A DNA stretch of 64,000 nt from Drosophila miranda (taxonomy: Eukaryota; Arthropoda; Insecta; Diptera; Drosophilidae), in NCBI RefSeq assembly GCF_003369915.1, contig NC_046676.1, forward strand, positions 12,382,001 to 12,446,000. The letters are read 5' to 3'. A program made the position numbers and the translations under genes. This document shows positions 34,799 to 43,845 of this stretch, one piece after another (within the stretch, counting starts at the first letter, position 1; each line of letters starts with the position of its first letter). The notes under the pieces were generated by a model. It ran no database searches and was not told where the DNA came from. It saw only the letters and a list, made by a program, of their open reading frames with translations.

Positions 34799-35258
34799 TA
34801 GTGTTGGGTAAACATTGCTCATTTTGGGGAACATGTTCACTTGTTCTTTTTTAGTAAGTGAGTCAACTCACTCATATTGCTCACTTGTTCACCTGATTGC
34901 TCAGTTGCTCATTGCTCACTTAGATTGCTCAGTTTTTACTATTTCACTATACTTTCGAAGTATCGAATATACTTTGAATTGAGCGACATACTGAATTTTC
35001 AAAAGAATAAACAGTTTTGCCGGTAATACAAAAAGTGTGAAGTAAAAGCAAATATGAGCAACAACTGCCAGAACGCAAAATGCCGTTTGAGGAGCAAAAT
35101 TGCGCAAAAAGTGAGTAGAGAACAAGTGACCAACAAAGAACAAGTGAGCAAAAAAGAACAAGTGAACAAAAAAGAACAGCTTGGAAGGAACATGTTCAGT
35201 TGCTCACTTAAGTGAACAACTCTTTTTTGTTCACTCACTCATGAGCAACACAACACTA
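34799..35258 (+). mobile_element. hAT-type MITE copy D, full length
   Basis: Starts TAGTGTTGGG and ends CAACACTA; nearly identical to copy B and in the same orientation. The inner flank is ATTAGAAT; the outer flank is CTAGCCAG (35259-35266). Confidence 0.85.
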
Positions 35259-35612
35259 CTAGCCAGTGTGTGACGCTTTCGTTGTATGAACTGGCACATC
35301 TATATACTGTATGGTTAGTATTACTGTACCACTGGTACAACACAACAAGGCAAAACTTCCCATCTATAAGAAAATATGATATTTACAAATTCTTTGAAAA
35401 AGAAAACATCAGCGTGTACCAAACACTAATTGACTTCATCGACGAAATTGATGTTAAGCTATAAACAGTACTCCAACATCTTCTATTCTTTGACTTGACA
35501 ATTTCCACCTTCAAAAGGCGGGCGGCCAAATAATCCCACGCTACTCACGGGTGGCTTGGTAACTTAAACCCTAAAAAAAAAAAAAAAAAAAAAAAAATAA
35601 ACTTAAGGAAAA
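35259..35612. other. Right flank of block 2 and duplication junction
   Basis: From the target duplication to about 35315 the sequence equals 39953-40010. It then diverges (TTAGTATTACTGTACC against TTAGTGGTTGTATAC), marking a breakpoint. A 47-residue open frame ending in IDFIDEIDVKL at 35462, and a poly-A run at about 35570-35597, suggest a retroelement or transposon remnant. I cannot name it. Blos1 begins directly after the A-run. Confidence 0.45.
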
Positions 35613-36102
35613 ATGTTGACTTCTATGGTTAAGGAGCATCATAAAGAGCAGGTAAAGCGAAAACAAGAGCAAGGTCTGTAGTCATTTGATTGTCGAGCTG
35701 CGTAAGTGATTATAATGTAATACACGCAGAGGTGCGAAGGAAGGAGGCAATCGAAGCGTCCAACGAACTTACACAGTCCTTGGTGGACCATCTAAACGTG
35801 GGTGTGGCCCAGGCATACTTGAACCAGAAGCGCTTGGATGCCGAGGCTAAGCAGCTGCATGTGGGGGCCACGAACTTTGCCAAGCAGACCCATCAATGGT
35901 TGCAGCTGATAGACAACTTTAGCGGCGCTTTGAAAGAGCTGGGCGACGTTGAGAACTGGGCGCGCAGCATAGAGCGATATGCTAGTAATACAACAGACTC
36001 TGGAGGTGGCCTACAAGGCTTCGCGCGCCGCCCAGGCTACAGGAGTCGGCTCGGAGGCCTCCACGTCAGCCGCCGCCGCAGCAGCAGCCATTAATCCCAA
36101 TG
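35613..36102 (+). pseudogene. Blos1: BLOC-1 subunit 1 (Blos1) with the same frameshift, copy 2
   Basis: Exons 35613-35673 (MLTSMVKEHHKEQ) and from 35730. The core is identical to the copy at 22551-23033. The same 2-nt loss occurs at 35975 (GAG-C-GATATG). The shifted frame ends at 36094; the ancestral frame is open to a TAA at 36100-36102. Because both copies share the lesion, it arose before they separated, or the shifted C-terminus is tolerated. The conserved N-terminal ~100 residues could still enter BLOC-1/BORC. Confidence 0.7.
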
Positions 36103-36926
36103 CATAAGTAACATGAGGACTTGCTTGAAATCCTTATTTATTTAATTTGTTTGCATTCAAATACAAATATTTACATCTATATGTATAACATACACTCGCA
36201 GTCACTTGCAAGACACAAGCTAATGGTTAGTGAGTTAGTTAGCATGCGGTGCCCTCGACATCGGCCAGCGAGTACTTGTGGGCAAAGTATGGATAACATT
36301 ATTGGTTGGTTAATCGAGAAAATCAGACCTTCAGTAGTGGCTAAATATTTACACAAAAATAATAATCGCATAAAGCCTTAAAATAGACCAGCGAGTGCTT
36401 AAAGAGACGATGGAAACAGAATAAAAGCGTTAAAATTAAGAGAACAGTAGCTTATACCTTCACAAAGCGGCAATTCCTTAAAATAAGCAAATATTTTGTA
36501 CTTGCACACTTAGAATGGTTACGATAAAAGTTAATTCTAATATGGATGATTGTTAGTGTGTTAATTTTATTATTATTATCAGGCTGTTGCTGCTGCTTAA
36601 ACTACATATCACAATGAGTGTGTGGCATCTACAGCCCGCTTTTGGTGCCAGATTTCTATTATGTAATCGTGTTAATTCTCGATTTTTACAAACTACGTTT
36701 TTCAACAGCAACAACGAAGTCAACAGATTAAAAGTTTAGATGATGTATGAGTTATAAATTTGTGAATTGCTCCCCAAAGCCATAAGATGCGATTATTTTG
36801 CCAGTGTTTTGTTAAAATTCAGTCAAGTGTGCTCGTCTTGTTTGCTAAGGCCCAAAAAATAAAAACAATACAGATGGGCCTTGACGATGAGCATGGTTTT
36901 GGCAATTGGCGCGTTTTGTACAGGAA

Positions 36927-38858
36927 TTACTCATAACGCGATGAGGTGCGGTCTGGAATGAAGAAAAAAATGTTTATTTGTCCATCTCTGAGATCCTCTT
37001 CAGCTGATTATGCACTTACACTTGCGCACCGGCGAACGCGAACGATAACGTGAAACGCTGCGACTGCGTACATAACGACTGCGACTAGACTTCTTCGGAT
37101 AATAGCGGTTTGCACGTTCGTTGCGGTATTCGCGGTCGCTGCGTTCGTTGCGGTAGTCACGATAGCGACGAGAGTCCTTAGTTGTTGAAGAACCGTAGTC
37201 GCGATATCGAGAACCACACGGTGAGCCGGAGCGACCATACTGGTTGCTGCAGGAAATGTGTTTAATGTGGAACCCCTAGACTAGTGCAAATAGTACGTAC
37301 CGAGACGAACGTCCCATGTAGACTCCAGGAGTAGGAGTGCGGGCACGTTGGGTTATTGAAAAGTCAACGCGTATGCGACGGTTGTCAATCTCAATGCCGC
37401 AGCAGGAATCCTTAGCGACACGGGCGTCGGCGACATTTTGAAAATAAATAAAGCAGAAACCACGCGAGCGATGGGTCTGTGAAAGCGAGGGATTAGATAA
37501 ATAAGAAAAACAATGTGGACAAACATGGAAATGTGTGAAGATGTGGAAAGAAGCCTTTAGTGGTTTGCTATGCTTGTTTAGCAAGCACTCACAATTGTTA
37601 CCTATTTTGATCTAGCCAGACATCCAACCGGACAGGACAGCAAACCCTTAAAGCTGTTCCGCCATTATATTCATTTTTCTGAGGGTCTTTCCAGGGTGGC
37701 GGGAGTTTCTTTAAATGTTAATTATGCTAAACAGAAATTTCTCTACTATTAGCAACTGCTTTCCGCTGGTTTGCAAGGCCATAGAAACACAATGCGGAAT
37801 TACGCAGCAGGGATCTGTGGCCAGGAACGAACTGGACCAACTCCTGAGACAACTAAATGCTAAGGAAAGACTATTGGCATCCAAATTCTATTGCCAGTTA
37901 CCAGCCAATGTTGGCAGCTTTCGGGTTTTACTTCAGCTACAGCAATTGCGGATCCTCACCGCCACGGAGTATATATTAAGGTACGATTCGCCTAATTCAA
38001 TATGATCAAAATGTGACAGTGATTCATCCCTGATATCAGTAAAGAACACTCTGAGCAAAAAAAAAAAAAAAAAAAAAATTAGTGATGGAGTCTGGCAACT
38101 TAGGGGGTGTGCACTTTTAACCGAACTTACCTGGGCATCTATAATCATTTGAATGCGCTCAATGGGGCCGTATTTGCTGAAAAGGTCGCGCACCTTCTCC
38201 TGGGAAGTATTGGTACTCAAGCCGAAGACACCAATGCAGCGGCTTGTCTTGGGACGTTCCGAGGATCCTCCAATCTATGAAATACGCACGTGAAAAAATA
38301 TCAAGAATAATTCATACGCATCGCATTCAAATACCTGACGGTCCTTTGACTGGCGCTTAGAGCGGTTGCGTGCTCCTGAAGGCGATATGGAGCGGGATTG
38401 CGAGTGAGAACGCGAGCGCGAACGGCGACGTAAGCCCGAGCTGCGGTTGCTCCCATAGTATTCCAAATGAGACCTTGATTTTGTGTTAGAATGGAATTTG
38501 ATTAGAAAATCTTCGATGGTTCTGGCTGTTCTTCTTTCTGTTGTGTGTTTTGCAATTGAAATTGATTTTGACACTTGAAAAATGTTTGCGAATTGTGTTT
38601 TGTGTGGCTCTGAGTTCTGATTTTGATTCGATGGGAAGGAACTTTGCTTGGGGTTTCAACCAATTTGTTATTTGTGGCTTTGAATCTGTTTCGATGACCG
38701 TTCTTCTTTTTACTGATTTTGGCACTTGAAAACTGTTTGCGAATTGTGTTTTGTGTGGCTCTGAGTTCTGATTCGATGGGAAGAAAATTTGCTTAGCTTT
38801 TCAATAAATTCAAATAAATGGGAAAATACAATTAATTAATGCGCACTTTTTCTTACAT
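36927..38858 (-). CDS. tra2: transformer-2 splicing regulator, copy 3
   Basis: Complete inverse copy with the same exon plan as copy 1. The inferred split start is at 38857-38858, RS1 at 38473-38335, the first RRM exon at 38274-38131, then the RNP1/linker exon, the RS2 exon and the last exon ending at 36927 (TAA). RNP2 CIGVFGL, RNP1 RGFCFIYF and the TPTPGVYMG linker are intact. The RRM intron lacks the DINE-1 of copy 1 and has a poly-A run instead. The leader intron has a ~170-bp imperfect tandem duplication (about 38600-38780). Of the three copies this has the cleanest structure. Which copies are expressed cannot be judged. Confidence 0.8.
37715..38005 (+). CDS. Unknown small ORF nested in the tra2 intron, copy 2
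   Basis: The second copy of the 96-residue frame starting [16 protein letters not shown], antisense to tra2. It differs from the other copy at two residues (Asn for Tyr before ELDQ; Gly for Arg in NVGSFR). The family is not recognised. Confidence 0.45.
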   Translation: MLIMLNRNFSTISNCFPLVCKAIETQCGITQQGSVARNELDQLLRQLNAKERLLASKFYCQLPANVGSFRVLLQLQQLRILTATEYILRYDSPNSI

Positions 38859-39009
38859 GTTGATTGTTTTTCTTCTTGCACAATTTTTTGAGGAGCAGGA
38901 ACCACTTTCGTTGAAACGACAAATTAAAATGAAGGATTCCAAATGACAATTCAGAATATAGCCTACTCGATGTCGATACCCGGTTACTCGATATCTACAT
39001 CTGTTGTAT

Positions 39010-39495
39010 CATGATGCAATTATACAAGGTTGTCTCGTCGGCAAAAGTCAGTCCCTTAACGTATGCTAGCAATAAGTGCGAATGAAAGGCACATAGTATA
39101 GTGAGTGTGAGTGAGACGGCATATGTTGATGTTGATTAACCCTTAACAGGCCCGTGGGGCTTAAAATTTTAAAATAAAATGATTTTACTGATATATGAAT
39201 TTTTAAATTTTATGCAGCTATTAAAAATTTGTCTTAAACATTTTTAGTTATATTAAAATTTTCTTTTGCATAATATATAAATATTACTTATAATTCTGTG
39301 ATATTTTTTTTATATGCTATTTATATAATATGCAATATGTAATTTTTTTGCTGTCGGGACATAAGGGTTAAGAAGATATCAAAAAAATCGTCCGTGAACA
39401 ACCTTCATCATCAACAGCAAGCATGCACTGACGATAAGGGACAACACGAACGAACTTCGGCTCCCGACGAGACCACCTTGTATAATTGCATCATG
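39010..39495. mobile_element. P-element-related MITE (copy M4)
   Basis: P-like inverted termini as in M1-M3. It shares both flanks with M3, so it was duplicated with the tra2 segment rather than inserted separately. Confidence 0.8.
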
Positions 39496-39952
39496 GACGA
39501 TGTACGATGGACGATATAAGGAAATAAATGTGTAATTATATTATTGTAATATTTTATATTTTGTGGTATAAATAAAAAAAATAACAGCTTTTATTTCATT
39601 TCCCGCGCCCTAGTGTACCATACCCCCACCCCCTGCCCATTCTTCATTTATTTTGTGGCGGTAGGTCAGCTCATCAAAAGACCCAAGACAAGAACCAAAC
39701 TCAAATTTCAGTTCTAGCGGCCAGCAATACTAAACACACACACGCAAAGTACGTGAGAATGCATGTGCACCCATACACTAAAACATGCTGGTGGCAAAAC
39801 AGAACCAGACCTGAGAGAGTTCAAAAAATCTGAAAAAGCATACAATCACATATTTTTGTCGAAACATATTGCGTGTGTACTAACACATGCAAAGATGTTC
39901 TCTCTGCGCTCTCTCTCTCTCATGATGACGTCATTCTGGGGTACGCAACGCG

Positions 39953-39960
39953 CTAGCCAG
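39953..39960. other. Unoccupied target site of composite block 2
   Basis: A single CTAGCCAG, continuing directly into TGTGTGACGCTTTCGTTG. In the other duplicate the same two half-sites are separated by the 9-kb AGO2 block and the 8 bp are doubled. This is the pre-insertion allele preserved by segmental duplication. Confidence 0.85.
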
Positions 39961-40704
39961 TGTGTGACGCTTTCGTTGTATGAACTGGCACATCTATATA
40001 CTGTATGGTTAGTGGTTGTATACTAAGACAAAAGGTGAATATGTTTACGCTGCATAAATATTATTGGGAGCTGGTTTTTAGCTCTATCTACCAGGGAGTT
40101 ATTGTGTTTAATTGGTCTTTCATGTGATGACGGGTTCGAAACTAAGTGGTTTCTCGTCGTTGAATAAACGTGGATGTTTTGGCAAATAGCAGCATGTAAG
40201 TAGAATAATTTCATAATTCTATTTAGAACAGGGGTCGGCACGGCCCTATCAATAAATAGGGAACAAGAAAAAGGGGCCCAGGAAAAGACGGTGCTCAAGG
40301 ACACTTCGTGTAACAGCGATCGGCACCAATACCATAACCATTTTTTTCAATTTTGCTTGCTGCCTACGCACACAAACGCACTGCAACATAGGTCCCAATT
40401 GCTAATGAATTTTCTTCTGGAAGAACGAACTGTAACTTTTGTTTTAGTGGTGAGCACTAGCCTAGAACACGAGATCAAGCTAAATTAAGACAGGGTACAG
40501 CCTGGTAGCGGTCTTGAGATTGTTCCCTCTTGTGTTTCGTTTCTTATTAAAATGAAGAGAGCGTGCGAGTAATTTCAGGGGACTGGGGAGATCTGGACTA
40601 GCGCACTCGACTCAAATATTATTGCCCTCGATCACCGCTGGAAATATTTTGTTTTCATTCTACTGATAAGAACAGATCATTTGTTGTGGAATCTCGGCGA
40701 CGAC
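39961..40704. other. Intergenic stretch right of the tra2 duplication
   Basis: The duplicated part ends at about 40012; beyond that the sequence is single-copy in this window. No supportable gene is seen up to the small ORF at 40705. Confidence 0.35.
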
Positions 40705-40950
40705 ATGTACAACATGAAAATTTCTCTCCTTATCGTTCTGGCACTGATGCTGGCTGTCTGGACTGGCGCTGTAGCTGGAGGCGGGTAATCCAAGTGTACG
40801 TCGGAGAATAATTATAATAAAAGAACTAACTTTCAGATTGTGTAACAGATCCCGTGACAATGCTGTGCATATTGGATCCGAATCAGGGCTAATAACCGTG
40901 TGCAGCTCAATCTCTATGTCCCCCTCTGTGTCTCTGTTGAATAAAGTAGA
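40705..40950 (+). CDS. Possible small secreted peptide gene
   Basis: ATGs at 40705 and 40714 open a signal-peptide-like frame (MKISLLIVLALMLAVWTG followed by AVAGGG). A donor GTAATC follows at about 40785 and a TTTCAG acceptor at about 40835. After the acceptor one frame reads CVTDPVTMLCILDPNQG and a double stop, but it is one base out of phase with the first exon for this splice. The in-phase frame runs on without recognisable content. A poly-A-like AATAAA is at about 40940. The 3' part resembles 43420-43500, a likely paralogous remnant. It could be an accessory-gland or immune peptide, or a pseudogene. Confidence 0.35.
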
Positions 40951-40972
40951 AACGTGGAACCTTATGAAGTTT

Positions 40973-41383
40973 TTATACCCGATACTCAAAATGAGTATTG
41001 GGGTATATTAGATTTGTGGTGAAAATGGATGTGTGTAACGTCCAGAAGGAATCGTTTCCGACCCCATAAAGTATATATATTCTTGATCAGCATCAATAGC
41101 CGAGTCGATTGAGCCCTGTCTGTCTGTCCGTCCGTCTGTCCGTCCGTCCGTCTGTCCGTCCCTATCAGCGCCTAGTGCTCAAAGACTATAAGAGCTAGAG
41201 CAACGACGTTTTATATCCGGACTTCTGTGATATGTCACTGCTACAAGTATATTTCAAAACTTTGCCCCGCCCACTTTCGCCCGTCATTTCGTCGTGTCAT
41301 TTAATATAAGCGGCGTCTGCTAAGTATCGGGTATAAATGTAGAGTTGCGGTGTCCGCAGCAACTCACAACGTTCCCCCTCGTT
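40973..41383 (+). mobile_element. DINE-1/INE-1 element, internally deleted
   Basis: It starts TTATACCCGATACTCAAAATG and ends CGTTCCCCCTCGTT, with the internal repeats missing. A CCGT/CTGT microsatellite lies at about 41117-41160. A second, more degraded piece of the family starts at about 41388 (TTATACCCGGTACTC) and fades by about 41585. Confidence 0.75.
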
Positions 41384-41696
41384 CTTTTTATACCCGGTAC
41401 TCACAGAATATAGGGGTTTATTAGGTTTGTGTAGATGTAGGATCAACCAGAATGAAGCCATAAAGTATATAAATTATTGATAGCCACGGCTGTCTGTCCG
41501 ACTATCAGTCCGTCCATATTGCTTAAGCGTTAAATAAATCATAAGAATATATACTGAGTGAATACTGGGTATGAGGAAAGTCTCGAGTCTATTCCTTTTT
41601 GCGGTAACAACAACATGTTGTTTCTGATATTTGATAGATATATTGTATTGATATTTGATATAATTGATAAATATTCGTATTTCATTTTTTGTTACC

Positions 41697-43051
41697 CTAT
41701 TCCTTCCTAAGTTTGTCAGCTATATTCAACTGCTGAACAAATGTAACCACCGAAAAGGCCAGCTTGGCAACCTGTAAAGGAAATTTAGAGTCAATCACAG
41801 TCGAAGAATTATTAAGTATCTCATTTCCTTACGGTGATGTTGGTGTTCAAGCCAATGGGGAATATAGATCCGGCGGTGAAAGAGATCGGCATCTGAGCAT
41901 GGTGCAGGAAGTAAATTAACGAAGATTTATATCTGCGACTTGAGCTCCTCCAGTTGGAGTGAAATATGGCCAAGGCCAAGGACTCACAGTCATCCTTCAA
42001 GAGGTCACAGGTGAAGCAGAAGGGAAATGTCTGAATAATCAGGCCATTTATATACGCCGCTATAGCCAACTTTGCCCAGAAGTCGGCAAAGAAGAATAGA
42101 TTGAGCATGGTTATCCCCAGGAGCAGACCGATAAGCAGGAATTGCACAAAGATGATAGTTTCGATCACAGGACGCATCACAGAGACGTATCTATTGGGGA
42201 ATTCAGAGGGCAATCACTTAAGAATTCAATTGATTTACCTTAAATTTATACTCAAGAATAAGTTTGTGATCCTTAATACAAAACATAAGATCCTCATTGT
42301 TTTCATCATCACTCTTACGAGGGTCCGAGCAAAGGTTCTCGATTCTCTGCCTGAGGAGCTTTATGTGGCACCGTAGAATCAGACCGTACAGAAGGGGAAA
42401 CACATCCATCATATATGTTTGGCTAACTATGCCGTTCATGGGTATTAATTCCAGCACTGAAGCTATCCAAAGATTCAGTGTGCTCTCGCGCCAATCAATG
42501 AATGGATTGTAGAGGTAAAATGGCACGACTCCCTAAAAGATTGCCGTGAAAAAAGTCGATAGCGTGTAGGCGGTGTACATAAACTGGTAGATGAGATATG
42601 CAATGTTGCATCGTGCCACCCAGCGCTCCGTGATGTTGATGCAACGCTTGTCCATGCGGCCAAGGAGCTCCTTGATCTTGTGGTAGCGCCACATATTGAG
42701 TCTCATGATAACCATCTTCAAAGGAAACCCCCCTGCGTTGATTCCGACCTGCAGCACTGACAGGGCTTCACTTGGAGATAAGGTTTTCAACTCCAAGAAA
42801 AATGTGATGAAGACTCCGATTGGAACGTAGAGAATCCACCAAAAACTAATGACAATCGTCATTATTATTCTGAAGGGTTTCCATCCTTCTTTTGGCGGTG
42901 TCCATCCCATTAAGATCATGGCGTACTCAAGGTACTTGAACGCCTCTGGCGAGGACATAAGATTCCACGGAAGTGGCTCTTTCAACAAATTAAACAGCAT
43001 TGCGTTTCGATGGTGCTTGTATGCGTCTAGCCCTTGACTGGGAGTCGACAT
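41697..43051 (-). pseudogene. Odorant receptor of the Or59/Or42-like clade with one in-frame stop
   Basis: Insect seven-helix odorant receptor (ligand-gated channel with Orco). Exons: 43051-42252, 42190-41833 and 41771-41697, 410 codons, a normal length. GWTPPKEG near the N-terminus, YNPFIDWRES mid-protein and QTFPFCFTCDLL near the C-terminus match receptors like D. melanogaster Or59b. Codon 173 is TAG (42533-42535), followed by GGA, before the extracellular YNPFIDW region. No intron can remove it. No other lesion was found and all splice sites are good, so it is either a very young pseudogene or a read-through receptor. Confidence 0.8.
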
Positions 43052-43620
43052 GGCAAAATGTCTGTATTTATACCATCTCCTTGAACACTGGGCTACATCA
43101 ATCGCCTTTCCTGCCACCCTGCAAGCTCAATGCATTTCCCTGACAAATGTGTAACTCTTCCCACGCATTTCACGCATAATAAGAATTGGGGACCATTGGT
43201 TTTGCAACTTTGTGTCTTTTGCTTACTGAATTCTTGCAATGCGTTTTCTAAATCGAAATTCCCATTTTCCTGACCTAATATTCTACATTATTCGAAGATA
43301 ATAAGAAAATAACTTGCACGTGGAAAGCCTGCATGGGTAAACATATTGATGGACTGTTTTGTACCCGGTACTGAAGAGTATAGGCCTATATAATTAAGGA
43401 ACAAACTTGCAGTTTCTGTAATGATTGGATCCCAATCAGGACTAATAATCGTGTGCAGCTGTGTCCCTCGTGAATAAAGTCGAAACGTTGAACCATGAGG
43501 TTTATTATATTTTTACTTGAGCTTTTGAAGCCTCCTGGTTCTTGCCTTCATAAGAAAAACTCTGCCGCGGCTGCTGTTAGTCTGATAGGTAGGTATGTAT
43601 GTATGTATGCGTGTGGCAAA
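43052..43620. other. Intergenic stretch with repeat remnants
   Basis: Contains a short DINE-1-like trace (about 43361-43400, GTACCCGGTACTGAAGAG) and the remnant similar to the 3' end of the small peptide gene (43420-43500, ending GAATAAAGTCGAAACG). A (GTAT)n microsatellite lies near 43593. No gene is seen. Confidence 0.4.
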
Positions 43621-43845
43621 TCACATTAGACATTCCATGCCCCTGGCCAGGAGTTCGGCATGTGCGTCCTTCGGCCACTTGTAAGAGGCCCCACAGACCA
43701 TTGCAGACAGATTGTTGTGCCCTATCTGAGGGTATACATTGTTTAATTTGTCCACCTTTTTTGCTATTGTCCTTTCTGTGGAAACGCTATAGGCGCTATA
43801 GGTAGGCTTCCGATTTGGACTACTTTTCTGCATATTTTCTGCCAT
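43621..43845 (-). CDS. Small ORF, 74 residues, unidentified
   Basis: Opens with ATG at 43845 (MAENMQKSSPNRKPTYSAYS) and ends with TGA at 43621. It has a basic N-terminal third and a compact C-terminal part with VYPQIGHNNLSAMVCGASYKW. The composition is protein-like, unlike most small frames nearby, and there are no repeats in it. I do not know the family. The context gives no clue, and it could be a chance ORF. Confidence 0.3.
   Translation of the reverse strand: MAENMQKSSPNRKPTYSAYSVSTERTIAKKVDKLNNVYPQIGHNNLSAMVCGASYKWPKDAHAELLARGMECLM

Larger units (their letters stand above)
26257..35258 (+). mobile_element. Composite block 2: full hAT-MITE, AGO2, CrebA fragment, full hAT-MITE
   Basis: A 9002-bp segment is bounded by two complete direct-orientation copies of the same 460-bp MITE. 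Outer flanks are a perfect 8-bp duplication CTAGCCAG (26249-26256, 35259-35266). The unoccupied version, GCTAGCCAGTGTGTGACG, survives in the neighbouring duplicate at 39952-39969. The whole block therefore entered as one unit with hAT-style target duplication, or cargo recombined into a resident MITE. Cargo: the AGO2 gene with introns, the CrebA last exon and a long 3' flank. No transposase is inside, so mobilisation would need one in trans. Confidence 0.85.

Noticed and set aside
26257-35258. Block 2 as a retrogene or viral capture of AGO2
   Set aside because: All AGO2 introns are present and an adjoining CrebA exon is included, which points to DNA-level copying rather than reverse transcription.
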